40,482 bases of DNA from a virus. Positions 23,633 to 31,073 of the stretch are shown here, piece after piece. The notes under the pieces were generated by a model. That model searched no databases. It had not been told where the DNA came from and saw nothing but the letters and a program-made list of their open reading frames with translations. The stretch spans positions 1-40,482 of IMG/VR virus record IMGVR_UViG_3300032006_000027; one strand, 5' to 3'. The position numbers and the translations under genes were made by a program. Numbering within the stretch: the first letter of the stretch is position 1; each line of letters begins with the position of its first letter.

Positions 23633-23728
23633 GGTATAATTTCCTTGATTAATTTCTAAAGTCATTAAGGACTTCAATCAGGTTAAAACCTTTGGTCTTG
23701 TTTCCAATAAGAGTGGAACATTTTGAAA

Positions 23729-23740
23729 ATAAATATATAT
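23729..23740 (-). promoter_or_regulatory. ATATTTAT promoter-like element for the gp22-gp23 unit
   Basis: The sense strand reads GTATTTAGATATATATTTATT, sharing ATTTAGATATATATTTAT exactly with the element before the kinase gene at 40301. It lies 97 bases before the gp22 ATG and 42 bases after a terminator. Confidence 0.6.
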
Positions 23741-23781
23741 CTAAATACGAAAATATTAAAAAAAGTTAAAAAAACTAAAAA

Positions 23782-23808
23782 AAAAGAGTGGGACGAACCC
23801 ACTCTTTT
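23782..23808 (-). terminator. Intrinsic terminator between the three-repeat protein gene and gp22
   Basis: An 11-base-pair stem with sense arms AAAAGAGTGGG and CCCACTCTTTT around a TTCGT loop, followed by a T run. It lies 29 bases after the stop of the preceding gene and closes the long prohead-cluster transcript. Confidence 0.92.
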
Positions 23809-23836
23809 AATATTAAATGTATTTTATTGAGTTATA

Positions 23837-24472
23837 TTACAATATTTTTTTGTTTCCTTGAATTCTTGCAAGAGTTTCCGATAATGTTGCATTCTTGAAT
23901 TGTCTTGATTCAATTTCTTTAACTTGATAAGTTTTTCCGTCAACCTCAAACTCGTCTTCACCTGCTTCTTTTGCTTTACGAACTGCGTCACCGAATGCGT
24001 TTCCTTCTTCAACTTCTTCTTCAGTTTCATCTTCTTCGGAGTAGCACCCCGATTCTTCTTTCACTTGATAAGTTTTTCCGTCAACCTCAAACTCGTCTTC
24101 ACCCGCTTCCTTTGCTTTTCTTACTGCATCACCGAATGCGTTTCCTTCTTCGACTTCATCGTCTTCTTCACCTGTGAATTCCTCGGTATCTTCTTCTTTG
24201 ATTACTTTTTCTTTTACAGGATAGGTTTTGCCACCCACTTCAAATTCTTCGTCACCGTTTTCACGTGCCTTACGAACTGCGTCACCAAATGCGTTTCCTT
24301 CTTCAATTGCTTCCTCGTCATCTGCATCACCTTCACTTTCTTGCTTTTTAAGTATAGCGGCCTTGAGTGGTTCTGGTAATTTTTCTTGAGCAGCGGTCAA
24401 CCCTTCAAATAATCCAAGTTCAGTTGCGACTTCTTCGATGATTTCCTTAAGTTCTTTTCTTGTAATTTTCAT
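23837..24472 (-). CDS. Hypothetical prohead-cluster protein with three 32-residue repeats
   Basis: 211 residues from the ATG at 24470-24472; this start gives MKITRKELKEIIEEVATEL, a common type of N-terminus in this cluster. The body has three copies of a 32-residue unit, EEGNAFGDAVRKAKEAGEDE then FEVDGKTYQVKE, at residues 57-88, 108-139 and 155-186, separated by acidic linkers. Copies two and three differ at almost no residue. Each unit looks like a small helix-strand fold. It follows the protease cluster and precedes the scaffold. Function unknown; association with the prohead core is inferred from position and N-terminus. Confidence 0.8.
   Translation of the reverse strand: MKITRKELKEIIEEVATELGLFEGLTAAQEKLPEPLKAAILKKQESEGDADDEEAIEEGNAFGDAVRKARENGDEEFEVGGKTYPVKEKVIKEEDTEEFTGEEDDEVEEGNAFGDAVRKAKEAGEDEFEVDGKTYQVKEESGCYSEEDETEEEVEEGNAFGDAVRKAKEAGEDEFEVDGKTYQVKEIESRQFKNATLSETLARIQGNKKIL
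23915..24304 (-). repeat. Three dispersed 96-base coding repeats
   Basis: Units at 24209-24304, 24056-24151 and 23915-24010 encode the EEGNAFGDAVRKAK...FEVDGKTY module. The latter two are close at the DNA level, pointing to recent duplication within the gene. Confidence 0.85.
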
Positions 24473-24488
24473 AATAATACTAATACCT

Positions 24489-25214
24489 TTATTTAATTGG
24501 TAAAAAATGTCTGTGGTCACTCACCATCTTTTGATAGTTTCTAAATAAAATTCCTTTGTTCTCTGGGTCTGCACACGAATCACATACTTCAGTCATCGAT
24601 TCTATGTGCGAATTTAATTCCGAACGAAGTTGTTGTGTAGCAAATCTAGTTTCCGACTCGGATAATTCCAAATCTCCGGCAAACACACACTTTATCCCTT
24701 CGGAAATTAATGTTTCAAGAAATCTGTTGATTTGTTTTGGATCAACCATTCCTTCTAAAATTTTTGCCGAGATGTTTGAGAATATGGGTGTAACTCTAGT
24801 TTCTACAAACGACTCGTTTTGCATCAACTCGTTAACAAACAAAGATACTTGTTCTGAATCCAACTCCTCAAGAACTTGATCATTTTCACCAACCAAACGA
24901 GCAAGTGAATCCTGTGCAGTCATTTCAGACTCCATTAACTCACCATAATACTCGGGGTTTGCACAAAACTCATACACGGATACTTCGTCTGTATAATGCC
25001 CACCGAAACGGGAATCCGTTGAATTGACAAAGTTTAATTCGGACTTAGTTGCATATTCGTTTGCATCAGATATTGTACCTTCACATACAACTTCTCGTTC
25101 ATAACCGGAAAATCCCATAGACTTCTTTACAAATTTACCTTGAATTTCACATGGATATTCAGCAACCTCAAGCAATACTTGAGTTACATATTCTTTTAAT
25201 TCACTTCTTTTCAT
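24489..25214 (-). CDS. Hypothetical prohead-cluster protein
   Basis: 241 residues from the ATG at 25212-25214, preceded by GGGGAA at seven bases; an earlier ATG in the frame has poorer context. It overlaps the stop of the upstream gene by 14 bases. The N-terminus MKRSELKEYVTQVLLEVAE resembles the short targeting helices of neighbours. The body is mixed alpha/beta without membrane segments; residues near the end contain VCDSCADPENKG, a CxxC pair. Family not recognised. Location between protease and scaffold suggests a head or core-associated protein. Confidence 0.75.
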   Translation of the reverse strand: MKRSELKEYVTQVLLEVAEYPCEIQGKFVKKSMGFSGYEREVVCEGTISDANEYATKSELNFVNSTDSRFGGHYTDEVSVYEFCANPEYYGELMESEMTAQDSLARLVGENDQVLEELDSEQVSLFVNELMQNESFVETRVTPIFSNISAKILEGMVDPKQINRFLETLISEGIKCVFAGDLELSESETRFATQQLRSELNSHIESMTEVCDSCADPENKGILFRNYQKMVSDHRHFLPIK

Positions 25215-25662
25215 TTGTGGTTTCCCCTTGTATTTCAAAGTATCTGTTTAAGATATTTCCCATATCTTCGTATAAACCCTGCATACGTTGTGTGTAGACC
25301 TGTCGTTCACTTGCGGTCTTGTAAAATTCCTTTGCAAGAGTTTTAATTTCTTTTAAGTTTCTTTTTACACTCATTGCATCAAACCAATCATCGGTTTCGT
25401 TGAGAATATATTTTGATGCGTTTTCAACGATATTGCATATATCTTCGGCAACATCCATATCTCTTGCTTCAAGTGCGATGTATCGTTGATACTTACCGAA
25501 CTTTGAAATCTTCTCAGATGCAAGTTTCTTTTGATCGGATGACATTCCTTCGTCATCAAATCGTCCAGTCATGGGATTAAATTCGTTGATTTGGTCACGT
25601 TGCTCTTTCGCAACTTCCAAAATACTTTCTTTAATTAGTCGTATAACCTCGTTCTTTTCCAT
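25201..25662 (-). CDS. Hypothetical helical protein downstream of protease gp21
   Basis: 153 residues from the ATG at 25660-25662, one base after the gp21 stop and with GGAGA eight bases upstream. It begins MEKNEVIRLIKESILEVAKE and is predicted nearly all helical, with a conserved-looking segment MTGRFDDEGMSSDQKKLAS. No motif for catalysis. Tight coupling to gp21 and the N-terminal helix suggest a core protein of the prohead; this is inference. Confidence 0.75.
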   Translation of the reverse strand: MEKNEVIRLIKESILEVAKEQRDQINEFNPMTGRFDDEGMSSDQKKLASEKISKFGKYQRYIALEARDMDVAEDICNIVENASKYILNETDDWFDAMSVKRNLKEIKTLAKEFYKTASERQVYTQRMQGLYEDMGNILNRYFEIQGETTNEKK

Positions 25663-25663
25663 A

Positions 25664-26290
25664 TTAAGATTCTCCAACTTCACCTAAAATTTCATGAATG
25701 ATTCCTTCAACCTTACAAAACTTTGAACAAACTCGTCCATCAGTTACAACTTGAGTTGGATCAACCGATTCGTTCAAATTAACTGGTTCAAGAAAAGCAC
25801 CCCTCGTAGAAGGGTTGCTCACAAAGTCAAATGCAACCAATTCAAAATCATCATTTACAAGTGTCTTACCCTCGGATTCTCTTGTAGTCCCCATTCCACG
25901 TGAACTGATTCCAAGTGTGATTCCTGATTTAAATAATTCCTTCAAAATGTTGCCGGCCGGGGTACTCAGAACATGAACTTCACCAACAAGTGCGTCACCG
26001 TCCCACCACATCTTGGATACGTTGTGACTAACGTTCTGTAAATTTACCACCGCACTATCTGGGTGGTCTAGTTCACCGAGTGCTCTTTTGTCATCAATAA
26101 GTTCTTGGTACTTGCCGGCCTCCCTCTCAAGCAAATCACGTGTATAAACACGCCCATTTTGATTTTGCTCCTTTGCTTTTTGAAGAATGCCACGAACCAC
26201 CAAATCTCCTCCATTAGACTCGATGCTTTCCGCAATTTGTTCTCTTGTGAACTCAAAAGGGAGTGTAGACACTATAAGTTGCTTTGCCAT
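25664..26290 (-). CDS. 21: Prohead maturation protease gp21
   Basis: 208 residues, similar to T4 gp21 (212). Family features: GVFI-type sequence QNGRVYTRDLLERE, the catalytic His in RALGELDHPDSA (H76), strand VHVLSTPAGNILKELF, the catalytic Ser in ITLGISSRGMG (S129 or S130), and an acidic residue in ELVAFDFVSNPST. This serine protease lies in the prohead core, cleaves gp22, gp23 and other proteins after (L/I)-x-E, then digests itself. No Shine-Dalgarno site is seen before the ATG; a sigma-70-like sequence ends 11 bases upstream. The T4 order 20-(67,68)-21-22-23 is retained in outline. Confidence 0.93.
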   Translation of the reverse strand: MAKQLIVSTLPFEFTREQIAESIESNGGDLVVRGILQKAKEQNQNGRVYTRDLLEREAGKYQELIDDKRALGELDHPDSAVVNLQNVSHNVSKMWWDGDALVGEVHVLSTPAGNILKELFKSGITLGISSRGMGTTRESEGKTLVNDDFELVAFDFVSNPSTRGAFLEPVNLNESVDPTQVVTDGRVCSKFCKVEGIIHEILGEVGES

Positions 26291-26301
26291 ATCAAATAAT
26301 A

Positions 26302-26330
26302 AGTATATACGTATAAGTATTTATTTACAA
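26302..26330 (-). promoter_or_regulatory. Possible sigma-70-like promoter upstream of gp21
   Basis: The sense strand has TTGTAA, 17 bases, then TATACT. The predicted start would fall only about five bases before the gp21 ATG, giving a leaderless message. The same -10 is also a degenerate match to the ATATTTAT element (TATACTTATT), so its class is unclear. Confidence 0.35.
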
Positions 26331-26366
26331 TTTAATCCTTTTTTATAAAACAACAAAATCCACCGT

Positions 26367-27254
26367 CTACCGAAGATGTCTCAACTCCCCCTCGGATATT
26401 TCAGCAATTTTATTAAAGTTCTCAGAAACAACCCCAAAATCAGTTTTATCACCAAGTTCAATGGAATAGTCCACACCCTCAAGGGAAACTTGCTCCCCCA
26501 TGCACAGACAATAAGTTCTATCACCCCTTGCAATTTCAACAACCAAACCACCATTATAATAGACCATTGACATGACCTTTGAACCTTCGGATTCCAATAT
26601 AACCCCAAGATGGCGTGCAGAATCAAGTAAACTATCCTTTGATTCCGTTGCTGGAAGTCTTTCGGGTAAATCTGTATGTTTAGTCTCTGCGAAGTCTTTT
26701 GCGTCCTTCAAGGAAATTCCGTCTGCTATCTTCTTTATTTTCTCCCACAAAGTTTTAGTAACCGAATCCTTTTTCAACTCACCTTTTTTAAGTGCATATA
26801 CCATACCAAACAATCTTTGTTGAGATGCCGATGTTGCGGCCTCTTGAATATTTTCTTTTTTTGTCTCAGAAGAATCCTTTTCCTTTTCTTCCTTTTCCTT
26901 TTCTTCTTTTTCCTTTTCTTCCTCTTCTTTGTCAAATTGTTCGTCACCATCTCGGGTGTCACCCATTGGTTTTATATCAAGACCATTGGAATCAACATCT
27001 TCGACATCACCTTCTCCATCTAACCCAAGTTCAAACATAGCAATTCCAAGTTTGGCCTTCTTTAGTAACTTTGAAACCTTTTCCCAATATTCTTCGCCAA
27101 GTTGCTTTCCATCGGAAGAGTTTTTTGCGGATTGTATGATTGGAGTGAGTTCCTTAAGTGCTTTTTTATAAGCAAGTATTGTTGGATCAGTTAACTTCTT
27201 CTCGTCAAAAGAAGAATCCTCTGCAATTGATTCTGTTTTACATGAACAACTCAT
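26367..27254 (-). CDS. Hypothetical acidic protein with DUF3008-like segment
   Basis: 295 residues, joined to the preceding gene by an ATGA overlap and with GAGG upstream. It begins MSCSCKTESIAED. A Glu/Lys repeat (EKEEKEKEEKEKDSS) splits it. After the repeat, residues about 140-205, ATSASQQRLFGMVYALKKGE and KIADGISLKDAKDFAETKH, look like the small DUF3008 family, which has no known function. The C-terminal part is beta-rich (MVYYNGGLVVEIARGDRTYC). It sits between portal and protease, the place of T4 core genes 67 and 68, with which I see no sequence match. A head-core role is inferred. Confidence 0.75.
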   Translation of the reverse strand: MSCSCKTESIAEDSSFDEKKLTDPTILAYKKALKELTPIIQSAKNSSDGKQLGEEYWEKVSKLLKKAKLGIAMFELGLDGEGDVEDVDSNGLDIKPMGDTRDGDEQFDKEEEEKEKEEKEKEEKEKDSSETKKENIQEAATSASQQRLFGMVYALKKGELKKDSVTKTLWEKIKKIADGISLKDAKDFAETKHTDLPERLPATESKDSLLDSARHLGVILESEGSKVMSMVYYNGGLVVEIARGDRTYCLCMGEQVSLEGVDYSIELGDKTDFGVVSENFNKIAEISEGELRHLR

Positions 27255-27661
27255 GGTGATTCCTCGTTACTCAATTCAAGATTTGATTTACTTAGTGTTG
27301 CATTCAGTTCTGCACACACATCAACCACGGACTTTATATCCGATGATAAAGATTTAACACACTCCTCTAACTTCTCAATTGACTTACCCTTTCCAACCGA
27401 AGATGCGTCCAACCGAAGACTATATTCATACATATGAGTTGCACGATTTTTGGATATGGTTGCAGTTGCAATTGAAGTATCTGATTTAAGTCTCAATTCC
27501 GCACCCAACGGACATGGTGTCCAGTCTCCGTCCAAAACGTCACACAAAGATTGACCAGGGAACCACTTATTTATTTTTTGAGGTTCTTTAGTTTGTTTGG
27601 CATTGAAATTGTTTGTAACCATAAACGAAGTTTCAATGTCCTTTCTCTGTGAATCTTTCAT
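27251..27661 (-). CDS. Small hypothetical protein of the prohead cluster
   Basis: 136 residues. Opens MKDSQRKDIETSFMVTNNF; the middle, WFPGQSLCDVLDGDWTPCPL, has two Cys residues, and the final third is helical (IEKLEECVKSLSSDIKSVVD). No good ribosome site is visible before the ATG, six bases after the previous stop, so coupling is likely. The stop overlaps the next start in ATGA. Family not recognised. Confidence 0.7.
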   Translation of the reverse strand: MKDSQRKDIETSFMVTNNFNAKQTKEPQKINKWFPGQSLCDVLDGDWTPCPLGAELRLKSDTSIATATISKNRATHMYEYSLRLDASSVGKGKSIEKLEECVKSLSSDIKSVVDVCAELNATLSKSNLELSNEESP

Positions 27662-27667
27662 AATATT

Positions 27668-28186
27668 TTATCGCAACTCGCGAAGTTTTTCGGAAATTCT
27701 TTGCAACCTAGAATCCAATTTATCCAAGTGTCGTGTGGTTGTCTTCCAATAAGACTTATTACTCACAGAAGTCTCTAACTTAAATTTGGAACTTACCTTT
27801 ACCAACTTTTCCACATCACCCAACATTTTATTAATTTCACGTATAGTAACACCTATCTTTTGACGTGGTGTCATGTCTGGGTGGTCTCTGTATAGATGGT
27901 ATAAACTCTTACCCTCGGCAACGGTGTTGTTTTTTTCGTTCTTGGTTGTTTTAAAGTCAAACACCTCCGCAGTATCTTTTATTGATTCTTCGTGATCTTC
28001 TTCGTCTTTGGAATCAAACGCATACGGGGTTTGATACCCATCAATGTTTCCCGTGGAATTTATTTCAATCACCTCGGGTGGATTGCACTCTTCGCAGTCT
28101 GGATTTTGGCATCCGCATTCTTCGGACAACACTTCACTTAATAAATTGCGAATTAACTCTCTAAGATTTTTTTCAGTTGTTTTCAT
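27668..28186 (-). CDS. Hypothetical Cys-motif protein of the prohead cluster
   Basis: 172 residues from the ATG at 28184-28186; the frame opens with a TTG three codons earlier, rejected. It overlaps the previous stop by 14 bases. The N-terminus MKTTEKNLRELIRNLLSEVL is another short targeting-like helix, followed immediately by EECGCQNPDCEECNPPEV, four Cys spaced as for a metal knuckle. The C-terminal half is helical with a DMTPRQKIGVTIREINKML stretch. Function unknown. Confidence 0.72.
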   Translation of the reverse strand: MKTTEKNLRELIRNLLSEVLSEECGCQNPDCEECNPPEVIEINSTGNIDGYQTPYAFDSKDEEDHEESIKDTAEVFDFKTTKNEKNNTVAEGKSLYHLYRDHPDMTPRQKIGVTIREINKMLGDVEKLVKVSSKFKLETSVSNKSYWKTTTRHLDKLDSRLQRISEKLRELR

Positions 28187-29036
28187 GCTTCTCAAGTTCC
28201 TTTATAAGTTCATATGACATGAGCAAAGTAGAAACTTGTGAATCCTTAACAACTCTACCGTCACTGATAGAATCTAATTGAGAAATAACCTCTCCGAGTT
28301 TTATCTTAACCACTTCGTCATCCACGACTTTATCAGACAATTCACTGATCCGTGATTTCACATTTGGGATTTGTGTATCTATATACTCCCGCAAACTATT
28401 TGTGTTTGAAATATTGTTTATATAGTTTTTAAGAAGTCTTTGTTGATCTTCACTTAGAGTGCTACTATATTTCTCATTAAATTTGTCAACCAAAAGTTTA
28501 TATGTTATCAAACGGAGGTCTTCGTTGTGTTGCTCATAATCTTCGGTGGATTCGTTGGTTTGTGCTTTCTTGCTACATAATCCTTGAAGTATGGTATTTT
28601 TCGATTCGTATAATTCTTTGGCATCGCAATAAATGTCTTCGTTTTCACTTTCAAACAACTTAAAGATACTGGCATATGTTTTATAGTTGCGAATCTTTGA
28701 ACGAAGGAAATCATCAATCGGATATGCACCCTTCATCTCTTTAACCAACTCGTATCGTTGTTGTGCCAACTTTTTAGTATTGAGTTTTTTATGAGACTTA
28801 GCAACTGCATCAATCAACCGCTCCGCATTTCCCGAGTCGTATGCTGACTCTTCCATGAGTAGTTGATACAACCTTTGCTCCTTGCCAAGTGATGCGTCTT
28901 CAGCAAAATATTTACGCATCAAACGGTTGGCATGGGAGTCTTGTTTATCATCAAGAATATCAGCAGTAATTTGCCGAACCAATAGTTCAAACAAAATGCC
29001 AGTATTCTTAAATTTACTATGTTTTAATTTTTTCAC
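28173..29036 (-). CDS. Hypothetical helical protein downstream of portal
   Basis: 287 residues from a GTG codon (29034-29036), giving VKKLKHSKFKNTGILFELLV; no ATG in the frame is near, and the N-terminal sequence GILFELLVRQITADILDDK looks conserved in marine T4-like phages. The protein is almost entirely helical with long charged segments. Two tandem ATATTTAT elements lie 28-48 bases upstream. It follows the portal gene, where T4 carries small core protein genes. No clear Shine-Dalgarno sequence; function unknown. Confidence 0.72.
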   Translation of the reverse strand: MKKLKHSKFKNTGILFELLVRQITADILDDKQDSHANRLMRKYFAEDASLGKEQRLYQLLMEESAYDSGNAERLIDAVAKSHKKLNTKKLAQQRYELVKEMKGAYPIDDFLRSKIRNYKTYASIFKLFESENEDIYCDAKELYESKNTILQGLCSKKAQTNESTEDYEQHNEDLRLITYKLLVDKFNEKYSSTLSEDQQRLLKNYINNISNTNSLREYIDTQIPNVKSRISELSDKVVDDEVVKIKLGEVISQLDSISDGRVVKDSQVSTLLMSYELIKELEKHENN

Positions 29037-29060
29037 GTGAAAATCAAACTTTATATATAC

Positions 29061-29084
29061 GAGTATAAATATGAGTATAAATAT
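29061..29084 (-). promoter_or_regulatory. Tandem pair of ATATTTAT elements, 12-base direct repeat
   Basis: The sense strand contains ATATTTATACTC twice in direct succession, upstream of the GTG start at 29036. It is the only place where the element is duplicated head to tail. Confidence 0.5.
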
Positions 29085-29110
29085 AATTATCGACCAATAT
29101 TTTTAAAAAA

Positions 29111-31003
29111 TCATTTATCAATTAAATTATCTTCATTCAAATACCCCTCGGTTTTATCGGTTTTCTCCGAAGTTTTCCCCCCAGAATCGTTCTTTTTCTT
29201 GGTTTTAACCACCCCCTCCGTATTCTCAACTATAAGAGAAGAGTCTGTTGGAAGTGAAACTTTAGACTTCTTTGATGATAAAAATTCATCAAGTTTATTA
29301 AAATCTGCTTCTAATTTCAACGGACTGTCACCCCAATCTCTACCCGAAACTCGTCTTTCTCCTGCACCAAGGGGGTCCCTCCCCATTGGTTTTTTATCAG
29401 GATGATCATATTCTTTACCTGCATTTCTTCGTTTCTTTTCTTCTTTTTTTCGTTGCTTAATTGCTTCTTCTTTTTCCTCTTCGGTCATTCCTTCAAAATC
29501 ACCGAACCCCCAACTATCATCCTCGTCACCTTCATCGGGTTGTGCGTTGGGGTCAGCAGGATCAGTTCCTTCATTTTGAATAGTTTCCAAACGATAATAT
29601 TCTTTTGCATCGTCAACAAAGTTTTTGCGAATATCATCAACCTCATCATTTGATAAACCAAATATGGTATTATATATCCAATCCTTGGAAAACATTTTGG
29701 CATCCATCATATCCCTTGCGGTGGAAAGCTTTTCACCGAGAATACGAACTCTTTCTTCTTCAAAAATGGTAGATGGGTTCGTAAGACCCAAATTAAAGTC
29801 AACTAGTTTTGCATCTTTATACCCCTGAGCATACAAGTGGACGATGGCAATTTTAGTAAGTTCACTAACTGCAATTCGTTGGACTCGTTCAATTGTTCTT
29901 GCAAAACGAATATCTTCCGCTGCTAAAGTTGCTTTGCCGGTTATTCCTTCTTCATACCCCAAAAATGCTTTAGGTATCTTGAGTGCAGCCATCATCTTGT
30001 TTTTGATATACTCAATATCATCTGTCCCGTCATAAGTCATAGCACCGAGATTTTCAATTCTAGTTCCACTATCACCACCACGAACTGGCATAAAGAAGTC
30101 TTCGGTCATATTTTGCATATTGAACTTGAGATTGTAATCTCCTGTTCTTTCATCAACAAACGGAACTTTTTTCATTTTGTTGATCACCTTCTGCATAAAG
30201 TTATCAACTTCGTTTGGTGGAATGTTACCAATATCAATATAGAACATTCTTTTTTCTGGTGCTCTCATCACTCGGTGAATCAACATCGCATCTTCCATGA
30301 GCTGAAGTTGCTTCCAAACTCTACGTGCAGGTTCGATGACACTTTTTCCGTATGGAAGAAAGTTACTATCACCCAACATTCTGAAGTGTGCTATTTCATA
30401 GTTCTCGTAATCCGCACGGGTCTGTCCTTCTTGTTTGAACATAACATAAGCAGGATTTGTTGGGTCCATGTCCTCAATACGAGTCATTTCATATGTGGAA
30501 ATGGGTTTTACATTGTGAATTCCATATTCCGGTTCAATTTCAAGATGCAAATAGAAATCTCCATACTTGCACATATTACGAGTCCAACTCCACAGATTAA
30601 ACTCAATATTCAATATATCGTAAAATAAATTTTCAAGGATACCTTTAACATTAGAATCCGAACTTGAAATTTTTAGAACATCCCCGAACTCACTTCGTGT
30701 AGTACATTCGTCTGCGTAAATATCCAAGGCACTTGCTAGAATCGGATCACTTTCCATCATATCATAGTCACTGAACAACTCCAGACGGTGTGTCTGAAAT
30801 CCGATGTTGTTGTACTGACTTGCAAAATCAGAATACAACGTATGCATTCTATTGTACTTGTCTTTTAACTTGGAACTATACTGCAATTTGTCGGTGTCGG
30901 CAATTTTAAGCTTTTTGCCGCCCACGTTTCGCACGATCACCTCGGACGAAAACATACGTCTAAGTCCACCAAATAATTTCTTTACTCCTTTTTCGTCTGC
31001 CAT
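29111..31003 (-). CDS. 20: Portal protein gp20
   Basis: 630 residues (T4 gp20: 524). Typical portal features: MHTLYSDFASQYNNIGFQTH, then SDYDMMESDPILASALDIYA, DECTTRSEFG, the VMRAPEKRMFYIDIGNIPP stretch, and MMAALKIPKAFLGYEEGITG before the stem and crown helices. The dodecameric portal sits at one capsid vertex, nucleates head assembly and is the channel for DNA packaging. The extension is a charged C-terminus rich in Lys, Glu and Asp (residues about 480-630). It has a near-consensus host-type promoter right upstream and only a weak ribosome site. Confidence 0.93.
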   Translation of the reverse strand: MADEKGVKKLFGGLRRMFSSEVIVRNVGGKKLKIADTDKLQYSSKLKDKYNRMHTLYSDFASQYNNIGFQTHRLELFSDYDMMESDPILASALDIYADECTTRSEFGDVLKISSSDSNVKGILENLFYDILNIEFNLWSWTRNMCKYGDFYLHLEIEPEYGIHNVKPISTYEMTRIEDMDPTNPAYVMFKQEGQTRADYENYEIAHFRMLGDSNFLPYGKSVIEPARRVWKQLQLMEDAMLIHRVMRAPEKRMFYIDIGNIPPNEVDNFMQKVINKMKKVPFVDERTGDYNLKFNMQNMTEDFFMPVRGGDSGTRIENLGAMTYDGTDDIEYIKNKMMAALKIPKAFLGYEEGITGKATLAAEDIRFARTIERVQRIAVSELTKIAIVHLYAQGYKDAKLVDFNLGLTNPSTIFEEERVRILGEKLSTARDMMDAKMFSKDWIYNTIFGLSNDEVDDIRKNFVDDAKEYYRLETIQNEGTDPADPNAQPDEGDEDDSWGFGDFEGMTEEEKEEAIKQRKKEEKKRRNAGKEYDHPDKKPMGRDPLGAGERRVSGRDWGDSPLKLEADFNKLDEFLSSKKSKVSLPTDSSLIVENTEGVVKTKKKNDSGGKTSEKTDKTEGYLNEDNLIDK

Positions 31004-31028
31004 GACATTATAACTTTATAAGTGACCT

Positions 31029-31057
31029 ATTGTATGTAATATATATAAGTTTGTCAA
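31029..31057 (-). promoter_or_regulatory. Near-consensus sigma-70 promoter upstream of portal gene
   Basis: The sense strand shows TTGACA (31052-31057), a 17-base spacer and TACAAT (31029-31034). The expected start is about 19 bases before the portal ATG. The -35 box is inside a perfect palindrome, AGTTTG-A-CAAACT (31048-31060), which could be an operator. Confidence 0.65.
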
Positions 31058-31073
31058 ACTAATATATACATAT

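Noticed and set aside
22821-23639. Long plus-strand open frame of almost pure Ser/Ala opposite gp22
   Set aside because: It is the antisense image of the GAA/GAG/GCT repeat codons of the scaffold; no ribosome site and no family.
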